DNA of 64,000 nt from JAUIAI01 sp050633665 (GTDB lineage: Bacteria > Pseudomonadota > Gammaproteobacteria > Burkholderiales > Burkholderiaceae_E). The notes beneath the pieces are model-generated. The model worked only from the letters and a program-made list of their open reading frames with translations, did not search any database and was not told the DNA's origin. Numbering within the stretch: the stretch's first letter is position 1; every line of letters starts with the position of its first letter. Of the stretch, positions 63,701-64,000 are shown piece by piece. The stretch is from assembly GCA_050633665.1 (NCBI GenBank), contig JBOEGY010000001.1, forward strand, positions 62,001 through 126,000. The letters run 5' to 3'. Position numbers and translations under genes: made by a program.

Positions 63701-64000
63701 TCGCTTCCCGAACTTGATTTGCCGGTCGATCTGCCGGAATTGCCCGAACTGACAGACTTGCCGGAAGTTGATCCGGTAGCGGCAATCGCCGATCAAGAGC
63801 CGTCGCTAGACGAGGAGGCATCGCTGACCGAATTGGCCGCCTCGTTTGAGACGACCGTCGAAGTGCCGGCGCTGGAAGAAACGGTTGAGCCCGTCGATGA
63901 AGTCGAATCACCAGTAGCGGCTGAGCAGGTTTCTGTCGCGAGTGAGCCGGTTGCTGACGATGTGGTTACGATTGGCGAACTAGAAATCAGCCGACCCTTG
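60776..64000 (+). CDS. chpA: ChpA chemosensory histidine kinase, N-terminal part (cut by window)
   Basis: About 1,075 residues from a GTG 5 bp after pilJ, open to the window end. The first part holds HPt-like helical bundles (HQAHGALGMV). A clear HPt domain near residues 720-830 carries the phosphorylatable His758 in FHTLKGSSRMVG. A long acidic, Pro-rich linker (about 845-1060) with repeats of the PELxLP kind follows, and the last visible residues (VVTIGELEISRPL) begin the next HPt module. The CheA-type catalytic core and receiver lie beyond the edge. It phosphorylates PilG and PilH. Confidence 0.93.
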   Translation, partial: MKNQEIQPNSPGQESMQHNDSADLSMLSWCAGEIRQALESADEHLTQQLACDSENSLLGAARSSLHQAHGALGMVDLPGTTQITAEAELLLSRIEDEEITLSADVVSKISAAFSAVNEYLDELLRGDHQQPLRLFPYLKDLLELRSADRIHPADLFFPELVRLPAPTEQPVALSNESYGSIRAQFENGLLGALRDSDDVRSKSLMADAIEQFHTSELAGTNHTFWIIANAYFRALKTEQLSLDAYGKRLLARINLQVRRTFQDGAPVADRLLRDTLFSIACGSDQASELKPIFDKFALAGMVPANFDKPRYRKIDRRASEAATDAIAEMKKTWETMLAQSGGVAEFLGQFKQGLARFREAADELGVDGLDRLTAGWVGVVKALSLDSGPVSDAVGVEVATSLLFVEQLFAFGLKDFEDLPGRCGELSRRIDATLQDMNAPDDAPKWLRELTATVQERLTIAAFTSETQAGLREAESILDGFFRDPAKGRDALPTASGHFKQIAGVLRMLGHDGPADAADYLAGQTDQMAQGEEPNAEALSVMAGSVGTLGFFLDAIKASRTQLSSFRFDSETGIFEQIRESAEVARTFERTAGDDYPVVTDEPSQPAVEESAESVLAQLQEKLDTALVSWADSPEASDQQMLVAELLQNVCDSAQLIDAADLLSNAQASIEFANSGRDGAALEIAQKLGRPASLCELQLPEQPAAALPEAEEDVDEELLEIFLAEAAEVLESMGEALTQLEQAPADQMTLTTIRRGFHTLKGSSRMVGLDAFGDAAWPLEQVLNTWLAEEKRAESDLLRLIAQAREVFAQWVASLEPGADRTPRPDPTVLVARAEAMRNGESFDSVADVAEPEAPAVPGSVMPVGEPEPATAQVEESAVPELIEATEPLAEAEVTATAESEPSVVVDAIGFDFDGDAAVDEPEQDKPVIQALAEQPVIAPEPEVVLPDLSTGDPVAEPEAELTSVSAPEPATPELSLPELDLPVDLPELPELTDLPEVDPVAAIADQEPSLDEEASLTELAASFETTVEVPALEETVEPVDEVESPVAAEQVSVASEPVADDVVTIGELEISRPL

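Noticed and set aside
1..64000. CRISPR arrays, insertion sequences, tRNA or rRNA genes
   Set aside because: Reading through found no regularly spaced repeats, transposase frames with inverted repeats, or cloverleaf sequences; a tRNAscan or ISfinder search would be needed to exclude them fully.

Overview
The window reads as a contiguous chromosome segment of a free-living Gammaproteobacterium. The evidence is gene order: rplM-rpsI, erpA-anmK-M23 peptidase-tyrS, glyA-nrdR-ribD-ribE-ribBA-ribH-nusB-thiL-pgpA, pncC-recA-recX, sucCD and rubredoxin-pilGHIJ-chpA are arrangements typical of that class. A Coq7-type ubiquinone hydroxylase, a soluble HiPIP and a twin-arginine Rieske protein point to a respiratory aerobe. 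I cannot name a genus. No rRNA, tRNA, CRISPR array, insertion sequence or prophage was seen.

Layout. (1) 0.4-6.9 kb: a periplasmic oxidation module with a Rieske protein, a PQQ alcohol dehydrogenase carrying the lanthanide-type Asp-x-Asp motif, a fused SoxYZ-like carrier, and a two-subunit molybdenum dehydrogenase of the IorAB type; it ends in a strong terminator. (2) 7.0-11.9 kb: a metal (very probably zinc) acquisition operon behind two identical 18-bp operator-like repeats, encoding an AztD-like lipoprotein, a His-rich outer-membrane barrel, a binding protein, a permease and a ZrgA-like protein, but no ABC ATPase. (3) 12-27.6 kb: dispersed metabolic genes (glycerate kinase, glyoxalase II, HiPIP, GMC oxidoreductase, M20 hydrolase, FadD), a MarR-controlled acyl-/aryl-CoA catabolic operon with a clear palindromic operator, and a porin. 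(4) 28.0-29.0 kb: about 1 kb with no convincing gene but with a candidate small transcript and tandem repeats. (5) 29-50 kb: housekeeping genes, including a ZTP-type riboswitch before glyA and a riboflavin operon interrupted by two antisense genes. (6) 51-64 kb: an FHA protein, a CHASE2 adenylate cyclase and an MBL-fold phosphodiesterase, then type IV pilins with CRP-like and sigma-54 sites, then the Pil-Chp chemosensory cluster, whose kinase gene chpA runs off the right edge.

How the parts may work together. Region 1 could oxidise an alcohol to an aldehyde (PQQ enzyme) and then to an acid (Mo enzyme) in the periplasm, with the Rieske protein as a possible electron carrier because no cytochrome c gene is present. 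In region 6, a cAMP synthesis/hydrolysis pair lies directly beside a pilin promoter with a CRP/Vfr-like box and beside the chemosensory system known in Pseudomonas to act through cAMP, so the genetic layout suggests a local cAMP-pilus circuit. Both ideas are inference from content and order.
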